NCBI GenBank assembly: GCA_017478225.1
Contig: JAFVDX010000010.1
Coordinates: 62,001-126,000 of the forward strand
Direction of reading: 5' to 3'
Source of the DNA: Paludibacteraceae bacterium
GTDB lineage: Bacteria > Bacteroidota > Bacteroidia > Bacteroidales > Paludibacteraceae
DNA length: 64,000 bases
The position numbers and the translations under genes are program-made. Below the pieces are notes generated by a model, which saw only the letters and a program-made list of their open reading frames with translations, searched no databases and was not told the origin of the DNA. Below are positions 1 through 10,174 of the stretch, in pieces; positions within the stretch are counted from its first letter, which is position 1, and each line of letters opens with the position of its first letter.

Positions 1-893
1 GCTCAGAAAGGAGTGCCGGGAAATCATACAATTTCTGCGGCAAGCAGTATTTGGTAGAACAACTCCAACACGGCGACCAATTTAAGAATATTGACATCGC
101 CTTTGTTTCGGCAGGTGCAAGTGTAAGCAAAGAATATGCAGACGACATTACTCGCTATGGAGCGTTGATGATCGACAACTCAAAGGCATTTCGTATGGAT
201 AATGATGTGCCACTTGTTGTACCAGAAGTAAATCCCCAAGACGCTCTGTGCCACCCTAAAAACATCATAGCCAACCCCAACTGCACCACTATTCAGATGG
301 TAGTGGCTCTGAATGCTATTGAGCAACTGAGCCATATCAACAAAGTACATGTAGCCACATATCAAGCCGCATCAGGTGCTGGTGCACAAGCGATGGCTGA
401 ACTCAAAGAACAATACAGACAAGTGCTACAAGGCGAAAAAGTAACGGTTGAAAAATTCGCATATCAATTAGCATATAATGTTATTCCACAAATAGATGTA
501 TTTGCTGACGATGACTATACTCTTGAAGAACTGAAGATGCACAACGAAACTCGCAAAATAATGCACTCTGATATTTCTGTCAGTGCCACTTGCGTTCGCG
601 TACCTTCGCTTCGTGCACATTCTGAAAGTATATGGTTAGAGACCAACTCCCCCATAAGTGTAGAACAGGCAAAAGAGGCTTTCAAAAAGGCAAATGGATG
701 CATACTTATGGAAAATCCATATCCTATGCCTCTTTTCCTATCAGGCAAAGATGAAGTATTTATAGGTAGAGTCCGTAAAGATATCACCAACCCCAATGGT
801 CTCACTTTCTGGTGTGTGAGCGACCAAATACGCAAAGGTGCAGCACTTAATGCAGTGCAAATAGCAGAAATAGTGTTAAGAAGTAACAAGTAA
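1..893 (+). CDS. asd: Aspartate-semialdehyde dehydrogenase, 5' end truncated by window edge
   Basis: Reduces aspartyl phosphate to aspartate semialdehyde in the lysine/DAP, threonine and methionine pathway (cytoplasm). The frame is open from base 3 with no true start, so the N-terminal NADP-binding part lies upstream; the visible part begins SERSAGK, which matches the ASERSAGK region of the family. The catalytic cysteine sits in NPNCTT (Cys codon 282-284) and the substrate-binding [10 protein letters not shown] segment follows. The TTG at 51 is an internal Leu codon, not the start. The stop is 2 bases before dgt, which suggests one transcript with the genes after it. Confidence 0.95.
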   Translation, partial: SERSAGKSYNFCGKQYLVEQLQHGDQFKNIDIAFVSAGASVSKEYADDITRYGALMIDNSKAFRMDNDVPLVVPEVNPQDALCHPKNIIANPNCTTIQMVVALNAIEQLSHINKVHVATYQAASGAGAQAMAELKEQYRQVLQGEKVTVEKFAYQLAYNVIPQIDVFADDDYTLEELKMHNETRKIMHSDISVSATCVRVPSLRAHSESIWLETNSPISVEQAKEAFKKANGCILMENPYPMPLFLSGKDEVFIGRVRKDITNPNGLTFWCVSDQIRKGAALNAVQIAEIVLRSNK

Positions 894-895
894 TT

Positions 896-2236
896 ATGAA
901 TTGGGATAAATTGCTTACAACAAAGCGTTTCGGATTAGAGCAATATCATAATCCACAAGCAAGTCATCATGACTCTCGGTCGGAATTTCAGCGAGACTTC
1001 GACCGACTTGTATTTTCTGCTCCTTTCCGCCGCCTGCAAAACAAGACACAAGTCTTTCCGCTCCCCGGTTCTGTGTTTGTACACAATCGTCTTACTCATT
1101 CGCTTGAAGTGTCGTGTGTAGGTCGTTCACTTGGAAACAATGCTGCTTCAACTCTCAAACAAAGACATCCGCATTTGTCAGAACAACTTGACTCAATCGG
1201 CTCCATCACACAAGCAGCATGCCTTGCTCATGATATGGGAAATCCTCCTTTTGGCCATTCAGGAGAAAAAGCAATAAACACTTTCTTTTCTGAAGGCAAT
1301 GGTCTTTCGCTTATGGACAAAATGAGCAAAGAGCAATGGTCTGATTGTACTCATTTTGAAGGCAATGCCAATGCATTTAGAATACTCACACACCAATTCA
1401 ACGGACGACGCGAAGGCGGGTTTGTCCTCACTTACCCTACCGTTGCCTCAATAGTGAAATATCCCTACCCTTCAGTTGCTGCAACAAAAAAAGGTAAATT
1501 TGGATTTTTTGACTCAGACAAGGCTAACTTCGAAAAGATAGCAACAGAGTTGGGTATTGACTCTTTATCTACCATAAATGGTTCTGCACAAGTATATAGT
1601 CGTTTCCCGCTTGTGTATTTGGTAGAAGCGGCCGACGATATTTGCTATCAAATAATGGATATAGAAGACGCCCACAAACTCAAGATTCTAACAACTGCTG
1701 AAACCAAAGATTTGCTTTTGCAATATTTCACCGATGACAGAAAAAACAAAATAATTGAAAACATGCAGCGCGTGAGCGACACTAACGAACAAATCGCTTA
1801 TCTTCGTTCATGCGTCATTGGCAACCTTACCGATAGTTGTACAGAATGTTTTTTGGATAACGAGCAAAACATACTTCAAGGCAAATTTGAAGGCTCTCTT
1901 ATAAAACATATCAACGATCGCAGCAGAGAAGCATACAAGGTATGTGCAGATTTATCAGTTAGAAAGATATATCGTTCGAGCGAGGTGTTAGATGTTGAAT
2001 TGGCTGGCTATAAAATCATTTATATGCTTATGGAAGAACTTATACAAGCGGTTTTCAACCCTGGTAAAGCCTATTCCAAACAGTTGCTTGAGCGCATACC
2101 TCAACAATATGATATCAATGCCCAAACCGCATACGGAAAAGTACAAGCAATGCTTGACTATGTTAGCGGAATGACCGATGTATATGCACTCGGACTTTAC
2201 CAAAAAATAACAGGCATAAGCCTACCACAAGTATAA
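896..2236 (+). CDS. dgt: dGTP triphosphohydrolase (HD superfamily)
   Basis: Hydrolyses dGTP (or other dNTPs) to deoxynucleoside and triphosphate, a dNTP-pool control enzyme. The 446-residue protein carries the family's RRLQNKTQVFPL segment (about residues 45-56), the first metal-ligand His68 in NRLTHSLEV, and the HD pair His112-Asp113 in LAHDMGNPPFGH. The length fits the long dgt subfamily. ATG is 3 bases after the asd stop and holB starts 7 bases after its end, so the genes look co-transcribed. Substrate preference cannot be read from sequence. Confidence 0.93.
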   Translation: MNWDKLLTTKRFGLEQYHNPQASHHDSRSEFQRDFDRLVFSAPFRRLQNKTQVFPLPGSVFVHNRLTHSLEVSCVGRSLGNNAASTLKQRHPHLSEQLDSIGSITQAACLAHDMGNPPFGHSGEKAINTFFSEGNGLSLMDKMSKEQWSDCTHFEGNANAFRILTHQFNGRREGGFVLTYPTVASIVKYPYPSVAATKKGKFGFFDSDKANFEKIATELGIDSLSTINGSAQVYSRFPLVYLVEAADDICYQIMDIEDAHKLKILTTAETKDLLLQYFTDDRKNKIIENMQRVSDTNEQIAYLRSCVIGNLTDSCTECFLDNEQNILQGKFEGSLIKHINDRSREAYKVCADLSVRKIYRSSEVLDVELAGYKIIYMLMEELIQAVFNPGKAYSKQLLERIPQQYDINAQTAYGKVQAMLDYVSGMTDVYALGLYQKITGISLPQV

Positions 2237-2243
2237 CCCAACG

Positions 2244-3392
2244 ATGCGTTTTAGAGATATCATAGGACAAGAACAAGTAAAACAACAATTACGACTCTCT
2301 GCAATAGAAAACAGAGTGCCGCACGCACAGTTGTTTTACGGTCCCAAAGGAGTGGGAAAACTGCAACTCGCTATTGCTTACGCACAATATTTGGCATGCG
2401 AAAACCGCACTCAAGACGATAGTTGCGGCAAATGCCCTACTTGCTTGCAATACAGCAAACTACAACATCCCGACTTGCATTTTGTATTTCCCATCTACAA
2501 AGAAAAATCCGACCGTCAATCTGTATGCGACGATTTTATTGAACGCTTTCGCAATATCATACTTCAAAAAGGTTATTTCTCATTCGACGAGTGGTTCGAC
2601 GCTGCAGGAGCAGAAAACAAACAAGGAATGATATATGAGGCTGAGAGTGGCGAAATACTACGCAAATTATCACTCAAATCATTTGGAAACGGATATAAGA
2701 CAATGATAATTTGGCAACCCGAAAAAATGCACGAAGCATGCGCCAACAAACTGCTAAAGATAATAGAAGAACCGCCCGAAAAAACTCTTTTCCTACTCGT
2801 AAGTGACGAACCAGAGCGACTACTTCCTACTATCTTGAGCCGTACTCAACAAATCAAGATTCCACTACTCGAAGAAGACACCATAGCACATGCGCTTAGA
2901 GAAAAATATGAAGACATAAGCATAGAAGACGCCATCGACTATGCTCATATTGCCAACGGCTCATGGCACCGCGCTTTAAGCATAGTACAAGCAAGCAACA
3001 CCAATCAGCAAAACCTTGAACAATTCAAACAACTGATGAGAGCAGCATGGAGAGTGGGAGTTAGAAGAGAATACGATGCACTGATAGAATTGCGCACATG
3101 GAGCCAGAAAATAGCGACTCTTGGAAGAGAACAACAAAAGAATTTCTTGCAATACGCGCAAAATCAAATTAGAGAAAACTACATCCGAAACCTTAGAGAA
3201 CCGGAACTAAATTATCAAACACGCGACGAGGCAGACTTCTCTAAAAACTTCGCACGATTTATCAACGAAAGAAATGTAGAAGATATCATGCAACAACTCG
3301 ATTTGGCAGAAAGACAAATCGCGCAAAATGCCAACTCAAAAATAGTTTGGTTTGACCTGTGTCTGCAACTGATAGTATTAATTAAAAAATAG
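2244..3392 (+). CDS. holB: DNA polymerase III delta' subunit (clamp-loader AAA+ protein)
   Basis: Clamp-loader subunit of the replicative polymerase. In its 382 residues a Walker A-like GPKGVGK (33-39) follows the start IIGQEQVKQQLR. A four-cysteine zinc module is present (Cys51, Cys60, Cys63, Cys66), and the arginine-finger-type LSRTQQ motif comes after the IIEEPPE segment. The zinc module distinguishes delta'/DnaX-type clamp-loader proteins from other AAA+ proteins; the lack of a long C-terminal tail favours delta' over gamma/tau. It ends in TAG, which shows that TAG is a normal stop here. Confidence 0.88.
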   Translation: MRFRDIIGQEQVKQQLRLSAIENRVPHAQLFYGPKGVGKLQLAIAYAQYLACENRTQDDSCGKCPTCLQYSKLQHPDLHFVFPIYKEKSDRQSVCDDFIERFRNIILQKGYFSFDEWFDAAGAENKQGMIYEAESGEILRKLSLKSFGNGYKTMIIWQPEKMHEACANKLLKIIEEPPEKTLFLLVSDEPERLLPTILSRTQQIKIPLLEEDTIAHALREKYEDISIEDAIDYAHIANGSWHRALSIVQASNTNQQNLEQFKQLMRAAWRVGVRREYDALIELRTWSQKIATLGREQQKNFLQYAQNQIRENYIRNLREPELNYQTRDEADFSKNFARFINERNVEDIMQQLDLAERQIAQNANSKIVWFDLCLQLIVLIKK

Positions 3393-3448
3393 ACAAAGTA
3401 TAGTATCATGTAGAAACCATACGATTCTACGAAAACTAAAATAAAAAC

Positions 3449-4648
3449 ATGGAATACGATTTCACATTAAATAACGGCTGCCAGATGCGAGCAAAAGGCT
3501 TCACTTGTCAATCCCGACAGATGTTGCCTGTAACCGACTGGCTCGCCGACCTTCCTGAAAATATCCAAGAAAACGATTTAGTAGAAGTACAGTTCAAAAA
3601 CACCCGCAAAGGCTATTTTCATAATTCAGAACATCTGCCACTTGAAAAGGGGATGTGGGTGGCAGTTGAATCCAATCCCGGACACGATATAGGAGTGGTT
3701 ACTTTGATTGGCAGACTCGTAGAACGCCAAATGCAAAAATATCATATTGACCTCAGTCGCTATGAGATACGCCAGATTTATCGTATCGCCACCGAACAAG
3801 ACCTTGAGAAACGCGCCGAATCAAAGGCCAAAGAACAAGCCACAATGATTCGCGCCAGAGCACTTGCCAAAGACTTAGGGCTGCAAATGAAAATAGGTGA
3901 TGTAGAGTACCAAGGCGACGGCACAAAAGCCATTTTCTATTATATCGCCGACGAACGAGTGGACTTCAGACAACTCATTAAAGTATATGCCGAAGCCTTC
4001 CGAGTACGCATTGAAATGAAACAAATCGGTGCCCGACAAGAGGCAGGCAGAATAGGAGGAACCGGACCTTGCGGCAGGGAACTATGCTGCTCTACATGGC
4101 TAACACAATTCAAATCGGTCAATACAGGTGCAGCAAGATTGCAAAATCTCTCTCTCAATCCACAAAAACTTGCAGGTCAATGCGCTAAACTGAAATGCTG
4201 CTTAGCCTATGAATTACCCATATACGAAGAGGCGGTAAAAAACTTCCCTGACCGCTCACAAGTTCTCGAAACAAAAGACGGCACTTGGTACTTCTTCTCC
4301 TCCGACCCGCTCAAACAAGAAATCACCTACTCCTCCGCACCCGGCAAACCAGCCAATCTGCACACGCTCACACCCGAACAGGCCAACGAGATAATCAGCA
4401 TGAACCAACATGGAGAAAAACCATATACATTAGGAGGAAAAGAAACCGCTGCCGAAGCAGTTGAAAATGTGTATGACTACGAGAATGTTGTTGGACAAGA
4501 TGACCTTACCCGCTTCGACAAAAAACGCACACAAAACATTACACAACAACCCCGCACCAACAAAACCACAAACAGATACGATGGTGGACGAACTCAAAAA
4601 GAGACAAAAAGATACGATAACCAAAGAAACTACAGAAGAGACGAATGA
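3449..4648 (+). CDS. ricT: PSP1-domain protein, RicT/YaaT homologue
   Basis: Homologue of RicT, a subunit of the Fe-S containing RicT/F/A complex that affects RNase Y-dependent mRNA processing in Bacillus; its role in Bacteroidota is not established. The PSP1 core includes GGTGPCGRELCCSTW and CAKLKCCLAYE, so the cysteine clusters expected for Fe-S binding are present. The final ~60 residues are a low-complexity tail rich in Arg, Asn, Thr, Lys and Tyr, which is lineage-specific and may bind RNA (inference). The stop overlaps the gldH start by four bases (ATGA), so the two are translationally coupled, as is usual for this pair in Bacteroidota. Confidence 0.9.
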   Translation: MEYDFTLNNGCQMRAKGFTCQSRQMLPVTDWLADLPENIQENDLVEVQFKNTRKGYFHNSEHLPLEKGMWVAVESNPGHDIGVVTLIGRLVERQMQKYHIDLSRYEIRQIYRIATEQDLEKRAESKAKEQATMIRARALAKDLGLQMKIGDVEYQGDGTKAIFYYIADERVDFRQLIKVYAEAFRVRIEMKQIGARQEAGRIGGTGPCGRELCCSTWLTQFKSVNTGAARLQNLSLNPQKLAGQCAKLKCCLAYELPIYEEAVKNFPDRSQVLETKDGTWYFFSSDPLKQEITYSSAPGKPANLHTLTPEQANEIISMNQHGEKPYTLGGKETAAEAVENVYDYENVVGQDDLTRFDKKRTQNITQQPRTNKTTNRYDGGRTQKETKRYDNQRNYRRDE

Positions 4649-5118
4649 AAAAGATACTTTTCATAATTACTACATGCATACTTTGTTCTTGCAGCAACAA
4701 TATCATCTATAGTCATTTCCAATCGTTTCCCATAAATGGTTGGGATAAAGACACTGCTATTAACTTCAATTTTAGTATCGAAGACACTATTCAACCATGT
4801 GATATTTTGCTATATGTAAGGCATACACAAGCATATCCATACCAAAATATGTGGCTTTTTATAGACAAACAAATGATCAACAACTCTGACACAATCTTGT
4901 TAGGCAAGGACACTATTGAGTTTTATCTGGCTGACGAGAGAGGCAGATGGCTCGGCAATGGATACGGAAACATAAAAGAAATGCCTGTCTTATATGAACA
5001 AAAAACGCTGTTCCATAATAGCGGACAATACTACATAACTATCAGTCAAGGCATGAGAGAAAATGTCTTAAAAGGCGTAAGCGATATCGGACTGAAAATA
5101 GAAAAATCACAAAACTAA
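4645..5118 (+). CDS. gldH: GldH family lipoprotein
   Basis: 157-residue lipoprotein of the gliding motility/T9SS-associated GldH family, exported and anchored in the membrane. The signal peptide ends in a lipobox LCSC with the lipidated Cys at residue 16. The body contains a WLFID segment followed by DTIEFYLADERGRWLGNGYG, typical of GldH. It overlaps ricT by 4 bases. GldH is kept in many non-gliding Bacteroidales, so it does not prove motility, but it fits with the T9SS cargo encoded nearby. Confidence 0.85.
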   Translation: MKKILFIITTCILCSCSNNIIYSHFQSFPINGWDKDTAINFNFSIEDTIQPCDILLYVRHTQAYPYQNMWLFIDKQMINNSDTILLGKDTIEFYLADERGRWLGNGYGNIKEMPVLYEQKTLFHNSGQYYITISQGMRENVLKGVSDIGLKIEKSQN

Positions 5119-5127
5119 CATTTTTGT

Positions 5128-5159
5128 TTTGCACATATCAAAAATAGTCTGTACTTTTG
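5128..5159 (+). promoter_or_regulatory. Bacteroidota-type promoter for the activase/TetR operon
   Basis: TTTG at 5128-5131 and TACTTTTG at 5152-5159 are separated by 20 bases. This matches the Bacteroidota primary sigma consensus (TTTG, N19-21, TANNTTTG). Transcription would start near 5166, about 33 bases before the ATG at 5199. Confidence 0.8.
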
Positions 5160-5198
5160 CGGCGTATTTAATAAGTATATTAAACAAGATAAACACAA

Positions 5199-7001
5199 AT
5201 GTTACAGACATATAGATTAGGCATTGATATTGGTTCTACCACACTGAAGGTTGCGCTTTTAGATAATTCCAATAGGCTCCTTTTCTTTGATTATCGTCGG
5301 CACAACGCCAACATACGACTTGCAGCATTACAGACTTTCAAGTCGCTAATTGAGCGTATGGGTGACTGCAATTTGCAAATAGTCATGACAGGCTCTGTCG
5401 GAATGGGATTTGCCGAAAGAATAGGTTGCAGATTTCAGCAAGAAGTAGTGGCGGCTGCAAAAACTATTGAAACTCTTTACCCTGATGTAAGCACCTTTAT
5501 TGACATAGGTGGAGAGGATTCAAAAATGATATTCTTTGAAAAAAACAAAGTACCGGACATTAGAATGAATGGTTCTTGCGCAGGCGGAACAGGTGCATTT
5601 ATCGACCAAACAGCCACTCTACTCGGAATAGAGACTATTGAACTCGACCGCCTTGCAACCAACGCAACAACCATTTATCCGATAGCATCAAGATGTGGAG
5701 TCTTTTCTAAAACTGATATTCAAAATCTTATTGCAAAAAAAGTAAGCAAAGCAGATATCGCCGCCTCCGTTTTCCATGCTGTTGCAACACAAGTCATCGG
5801 TTCCTTGGCAAGAGGAATGGATATTTCTCCCAAACTATTCTTCTGCGGCGGACCATTCGCATTCTTACCTCAACTCAGAAAATCGTTTCTCAATATTCTT
5901 AAACTGACAGAAGAAGACTGCATCATACCACAAAATGCACAGATAATTCCTGCTATCGGATGCGCCCTACTCGCTTCAGATATGTCGGAAATTCTGCATG
6001 AGAATCAATCTCAAGACTCCTCTTCAAAAAAGGCGAGTGAGATAATGCAGCAGATAAATAGTTATACACAACTCAACAACGACTTCGCTTTACGCGCCGC
6101 TCCGCTATTTAATTCAGAAACAGAATACAACAATTGGCTGCAAAAGAAAAAACAAAATCATGTAAAGAGAGGCGTTTTTAGCCCCAACGACAATTATTTC
6201 CTCGGAGTGGACTCTGGCTCTACCACAACCAAGATTGTACTTCTTAATCAACAATCAGAATTAGTCTATAGCGACTATCAACATAACAATGGCGATAGTT
6301 TTCGCACCTTCGCCGACGCAATGAAACGCATGCAAGACTATATTGCCCACAATACAAATTGCAATACAATCAATATCACTGCTTCATGTGCCACAGGATA
6401 TGGGGAATCACTTCTCAAAACAGCCTTCTCGCTTGACTTTGGTATTGTGGAAACTATGGCTCATTTTATGGCGGCTAAAAAGACTATACCAGACCTCAGT
6501 TTTGTTCTTGATATTGGTGGACAAGACATGAAAGCCATTTGGGTCAATAATGGCTCTATTCGTCGAATAGAAATCAACGAAGCATGCTCATCAGGTTGTG
6601 GATCGTTTATCGAGACCTTTGCCCAACAATTGGGGTATAATATCGATGAATTTGCCCAAATGGCATGCTTTGCCAAACACCCTTGCGACCTCGGAACAAG
6701 ATGCACTGTGTTCATGAACTCTAAGGTCAAACAAGCAATGAGAGAAGGGGCACCTGTGGAAGATATTGCAGCAGGATTTAGTTATTCTGTAGTAAAAAAT
6801 TGCCTGTACAAAGTGCTTAAACTCAAAAACACCGACGAATTGGGCAAGCGAATAGCCGTGCAAGGCGGTACAATGAAAAATCATTCTGTGGTTAGAGCCA
6901 TCGAGAAACTGACCGGCTGCGAGGTTACTTTCACTGACATTGCAGAACTAATGGGGGCTTACGGAGCGGCACTTTACGCTCTTAATCACTACAATCAATA
7001 G
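5199..7001 (+). CDS. Acyl-CoA dehydratase activase-like ATPase, N-terminal half (two BcrA/BadF/HgdC domains)
   Basis: ATP-dependent activator family of (R)-2-hydroxyacyl-CoA dehydratases and benzoyl-CoA reductases. Two tandem ASKHA domains are seen. Domain 1 (about 1-265) has DIGSTTLKV, GSCAGGTGAF (Cys128) and SRCGVF (Cys167); this spacing matches the two cysteines holding the bridging [4Fe-4S] cluster in HgdC. Domain 2 (about 335-600) has GVDSGSTTTK, EACSSGCGSF (Cys464/468) and TRCTVF (Cys503). It ends at TAG 6999-7001, and the next ORF continues in the same frame with no other stop. Related proteins in Bacteroidota and Firmicutes are usually one chain of about 1400-1500 residues; here it is 600 + 841. 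The physiological substrate is unknown. Confidence 0.88.
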   Translation: MLQTYRLGIDIGSTTLKVALLDNSNRLLFFDYRRHNANIRLAALQTFKSLIERMGDCNLQIVMTGSVGMGFAERIGCRFQQEVVAAAKTIETLYPDVSTFIDIGGEDSKMIFFEKNKVPDIRMNGSCAGGTGAFIDQTATLLGIETIELDRLATNATTIYPIASRCGVFSKTDIQNLIAKKVSKADIAASVFHAVATQVIGSLARGMDISPKLFFCGGPFAFLPQLRKSFLNILKLTEEDCIIPQNAQIIPAIGCALLASDMSEILHENQSQDSSSKKASEIMQQINSYTQLNNDFALRAAPLFNSETEYNNWLQKKKQNHVKRGVFSPNDNYFLGVDSGSTTTKIVLLNQQSELVYSDYQHNNGDSFRTFADAMKRMQDYIAHNTNCNTINITASCATGYGESLLKTAFSLDFGIVETMAHFMAAKKTIPDLSFVLDIGGQDMKAIWVNNGSIRRIEINEACSSGCGSFIETFAQQLGYNIDEFAQMACFAKHPCDLGTRCTVFMNSKVKQAMREGAPVEDIAAGFSYSVVKNCLYKVLKLKNTDELGKRIAVQGGTMKNHSVVRAIEKLTGCEVTFTDIAELMGAYGAALYALNHYNQ

Positions 7002-7025
7002 TACTTATTCAAACCTTCAGACACT

Positions 7026-9551
7026 ATGACTCTCGATCAAATAATACAAGCAAACGAATATACCAATTCTTTTGAAACATGTCAGGGTTGCGAAAACCAT
7101 TGTCAAGTACAACTCTTTCATTTCAAGAATGGTAAGACTTTCGCAAGCGGCAACAACTGCGAGAAAGTGTATTCCTCTGTCCATGAAAACAAGTCTCGAG
7201 GAACTAACCTCATACAAGAGAAATACAAATTGCTTTTTGCACCCCACAAACTCAATCATGCACCAGACCAACAACTCTCGCAAACCATTGGAATCCCACG
7301 GGCATTAGGTATATACGAAAATTATCCTTTTTGGCGCACTTTATTTGCAAAATGCGGTTTCAAAACTATCCTGTCTGATACCTCCACAACCAAATTATAC
7401 GAGAAAGGCGTACAGACCATTATGGCTGACAATATATGCTTCCCCGCCAAACTTATGCATGGACATATAATCAACCTTATAGAAAAAAAGGTAGATAGGA
7501 TATTCTACCCATTCGTTGTATATGAACAAAAAGAAGATGAAAAAAGTAGAAATTCTTTCAACTGCCCAATCGTATCTGCTTATTCTGATGTAATAAAAAG
7601 TGCTATTGACCCTGCCAACAAATATAATACTCCATTCGACTCGCCTGTAATTTCTTTCAACGACCAAAAGATGCTTACTCAGAGTTGCATAGAATATCTC
7701 ACGACACTTCATGTTGATAAGCAAACTGCGACTACAGCCATCAAAGAAGCAGTCGCTGCACAAGAAGATTATCTTCAGACTTTGGAACATAAGGGATTAA
7801 ATATCCTTGAGCGAGCCAAGTTGGAAGGCAGAATGGTTATTATGCTCGCTGGACGCCCTTATCACACCGACCCGCTCATAGAGCACAAGATATCCTATGC
7901 CATTGCCGACATGGGAGTAGATGTAATAACTGAACATGCTGCAAGGCATATCGGTAGCAATGTCTATTCAGAACTGAATGCAATAACTCAATGGGCATAT
8001 CCTAACAGAATATTCAAAGCAGCACGCTTCGTAGGCGAAAACCAATATCACAACTTACACATGGTCCAACTAACATCTTTTGGTTGCGGACCTGACGCTT
8101 TTATTCTTGACGAGGTACAAAACATTCTCTCACGATTTCACAAGAACCTTACTATCCTCAAGATTGATGATGTAAACAATATCGGCTCGCTCCGCCTGAG
8201 AATACGCTCACTCATAGAATCTTCTAAATTGGCATCACAAACATCTGCTAAAGATACTACAATCAATAAAGCCTCTTCACCTATACCATTCCAAACCACT
8301 AAGACATTTACTGCTCAAGATCAACAACGCACAATAATCGCACCTTATTTTGCTGAAGGATATTCAGAGTTTCTACCAGCTTTGATTGCCATCTGCGGAT
8401 ATAAATTGGTAGTACTACCTACCGGCAGCCAAGCAGACGCAGAAACCGGGCTCAAATACGCAAACAACGATGTATGTTACCCCGCGACCATAGTGATAGG
8501 CTCTATTATGAATGCTCTCAACAGCAAAAAATACGACTTAAGCAAAACAGCAGTCATTATAACACAAACAGGAGGCCAATGCAGAGCCACTAATTACTAT
8601 TCGCTTATTAAAAATGCTATGGTGAGCAGCGGATACAAAGATGTTCCACTCCTTTCTTTAGCAACAAGCACCGATGTGAGTGCAACACAACCTGGATTCC
8701 AAATTAATTTGAGAAAAATAGCCAATCCTCTTATACATTGTCTGGCATACGCAGACGCACTCAATCGACTCTACCATTCTGCCGCTGCAAGAACACAAAC
8801 AAAAGATATAAATAGCGCAATAAAGTTAAGAGAAAAATACATCACAGAAGGAATAAAAGCATTAGAGCAAGGACAATACAAAAACCTCATTAGCATTATC
8901 GAAAAAGCAGCAAAAGAATTTACGGACATTATAGATATTAACCGCCAAGTACCCGTAATGGGTGTTGTAGGAGAAATATATGTCAAGTACAACTCATTTT
9001 CTCACAAGAATGTAGTTAATTGGATGCTTGAGGATGGTATTGAAATCGTACCACCATCTCTTATTGATTTCTTTTCTACCTCATTTGTTGCTAAACATGC
9101 CAACAGAGAACTACACATACGAAAAGAGCACACACCTATATGGATCACAGACACTATTTATAGATATATTCGCCATATAGTAAAAAAATACGACAAAAAA
9201 TGCTCTATATACCCTTTCTACCGACCATCTACCAATATCTTTGATATTGCTCAATTAAGCAAACAAGTCATATCTACTGCGGCTGACTTTGGAGAGGGGT
9301 GGTTCTTGCCGGGTGAAATATGCCATTTAGCACAATCAGGAGTAAAAAATATAGTTTCTTTGCAACCATTTGGCTGTATCGCTAATCATGTGATATCAAA
9401 AGGGATAGAAAAGAAATTAAGAAGCATATACCCTCAGGTCAACTTGCTCTTTCTTGACTTTGATAGTAGCACTTCAGAAGCAAATATATACAACCGGTTA
9501 CATTTTCTTGTTGATAACGCAAGAAAAGATATTAAACATACAAAACTATGA
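7026..9551 (+). CDS. Acyl-CoA dehydratase activase-like protein, C-terminal half (DUF2229/HgdB-like)
   Basis: 841 residues that correspond to the second half of the long activase-related proteins. The start has a Cys motif CxxCxxxC (Cys19, 22, 26) plus Cys45. A DUF2229-type region follows (GIPRALGIYENYPFW, then DNICFPAK), then a segment with AGRPYHTDPLIEH and later a dehydratase-subunit-like region (NDVCYPA, QTGGQCRATNY). The conserved cysteines suggest Fe-S binding. The ATG at 7026 lies 24 bases past the upstream TAG in the same frame, with codons YLFKPSDT between, so it may be translated separately or be the product of a broken fused gene. It overlaps the TetR start (ATGA at 9548). Confidence 0.85.
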   Translation: MTLDQIIQANEYTNSFETCQGCENHCQVQLFHFKNGKTFASGNNCEKVYSSVHENKSRGTNLIQEKYKLLFAPHKLNHAPDQQLSQTIGIPRALGIYENYPFWRTLFAKCGFKTILSDTSTTKLYEKGVQTIMADNICFPAKLMHGHIINLIEKKVDRIFYPFVVYEQKEDEKSRNSFNCPIVSAYSDVIKSAIDPANKYNTPFDSPVISFNDQKMLTQSCIEYLTTLHVDKQTATTAIKEAVAAQEDYLQTLEHKGLNILERAKLEGRMVIMLAGRPYHTDPLIEHKISYAIADMGVDVITEHAARHIGSNVYSELNAITQWAYPNRIFKAARFVGENQYHNLHMVQLTSFGCGPDAFILDEVQNILSRFHKNLTILKIDDVNNIGSLRLRIRSLIESSKLASQTSAKDTTINKASSPIPFQTTKTFTAQDQQRTIIAPYFAEGYSEFLPALIAICGYKLVVLPTGSQADAETGLKYANNDVCYPATIVIGSIMNALNSKKYDLSKTAVIITQTGGQCRATNYYSLIKNAMVSSGYKDVPLLSLATSTDVSATQPGFQINLRKIANPLIHCLAYADALNRLYHSAAARTQTKDINSAIKLREKYITEGIKALEQGQYKNLISIIEKAAKEFTDIIDINRQVPVMGVVGEIYVKYNSFSHKNVVNWMLEDGIEIVPPSLIDFFSTSFVAKHANRELHIRKEHTPIWITDTIYRYIRHIVKKYDKKCSIYPFYRPSTNIFDIAQLSKQVISTAADFGEGWFLPGEICHLAQSGVKNIVSLQPFGCIANHVISKGIEKKLRSIYPQVNLLFLDFDSSTSEANIYNRLHFLVDNARKDIKHTKL

Positions 9552-10174
9552 ATCCAACTGAATTAGAAAAGAAAATTCTCGATACAGCAGAACGGCTGTT
9601 TCTTGAAAAAGGATTTAACGGCACAAGCACAACCGACATAGCACGCGCAGTCGGATGCAACCAAGCACTTGTGCATTATTACTATAGAACCAAAGAAAAA
9701 CTATTTTCTGATATTTATATGCAGAAAATAGAGCAATTCCTTAATTATGCTAATCTATATAAATACGATGGCGACTTTTATGGATTTGTTAATCAGATGG
9801 TATGTGCCTATTTCGACTTCCTTAACACACACCGACAGTTACCCTTCTTTATCATTAACGAACTCGCACTCAACAAAGATAGGCGCTGCCAAATCAAAGA
9901 TATAGTAGTGCAAAATCAACAAAAACAAGAAATCTACTATTCCGTAGATAAAATCATACAAGACGAAATAAAGAAAGGTACCATTAAACCTATTGAGACT
10001 TTCGACCTTCTTATCAACTGTCTTTCATTGGTAGCAATGACCTTCCTTACATTGCCTATGGTTACAGATTTTTTACAGAAAACCCCAGAACAAGTGGACC
10101 AATATCTTGAAAACAGGAAAAAAGAAATAATGACATCTATTCTCTGTCGTCTTAAGCCCGAGCAAACTATCTGA
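9548..10174 (+). CDS. TetR/AcrR family transcriptional regulator
   Basis: 208 residues. The N-terminal helix-turn-helix is clear: LFLEKGFNGTSTTDIARAVG, then NQALVHYYYRTKEKLFSDIY (about 15-55). The C-terminal ligand domain is diverged, so the effector cannot be named. It overlaps the end of the activase gene by 4 bases, so it is probably autoregulatory for this operon (inference). No obvious palindromic operator was found around the promoter at 5128-5159. Its 3' end overlaps the convergent peptidase gene by 8 bases, with no terminator between. Confidence 0.9.
   Translation: MNPTELEKKILDTAERLFLEKGFNGTSTTDIARAVGCNQALVHYYYRTKEKLFSDIYMQKIEQFLNYANLYKYDGDFYGFVNQMVCAYFDFLNTHRQLPFFIINELALNKDRRCQIKDIVVQNQQKQEIYYSVDKIIQDEIKKGTIKPIETFDLLINCLSLVAMTFLTLPMVTDFLQKTPEQVDQYLENRKKEIMTSILCRLKPEQTI

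Noticed and set aside
6999..7001. Reassigned TAG codon (for example, TAG as Gln as in some phages)
   Set aside because: holB, the activase N-half and both C10 genes end in TAG where the encoded proteins have their normal length, so TAG is a stop here.
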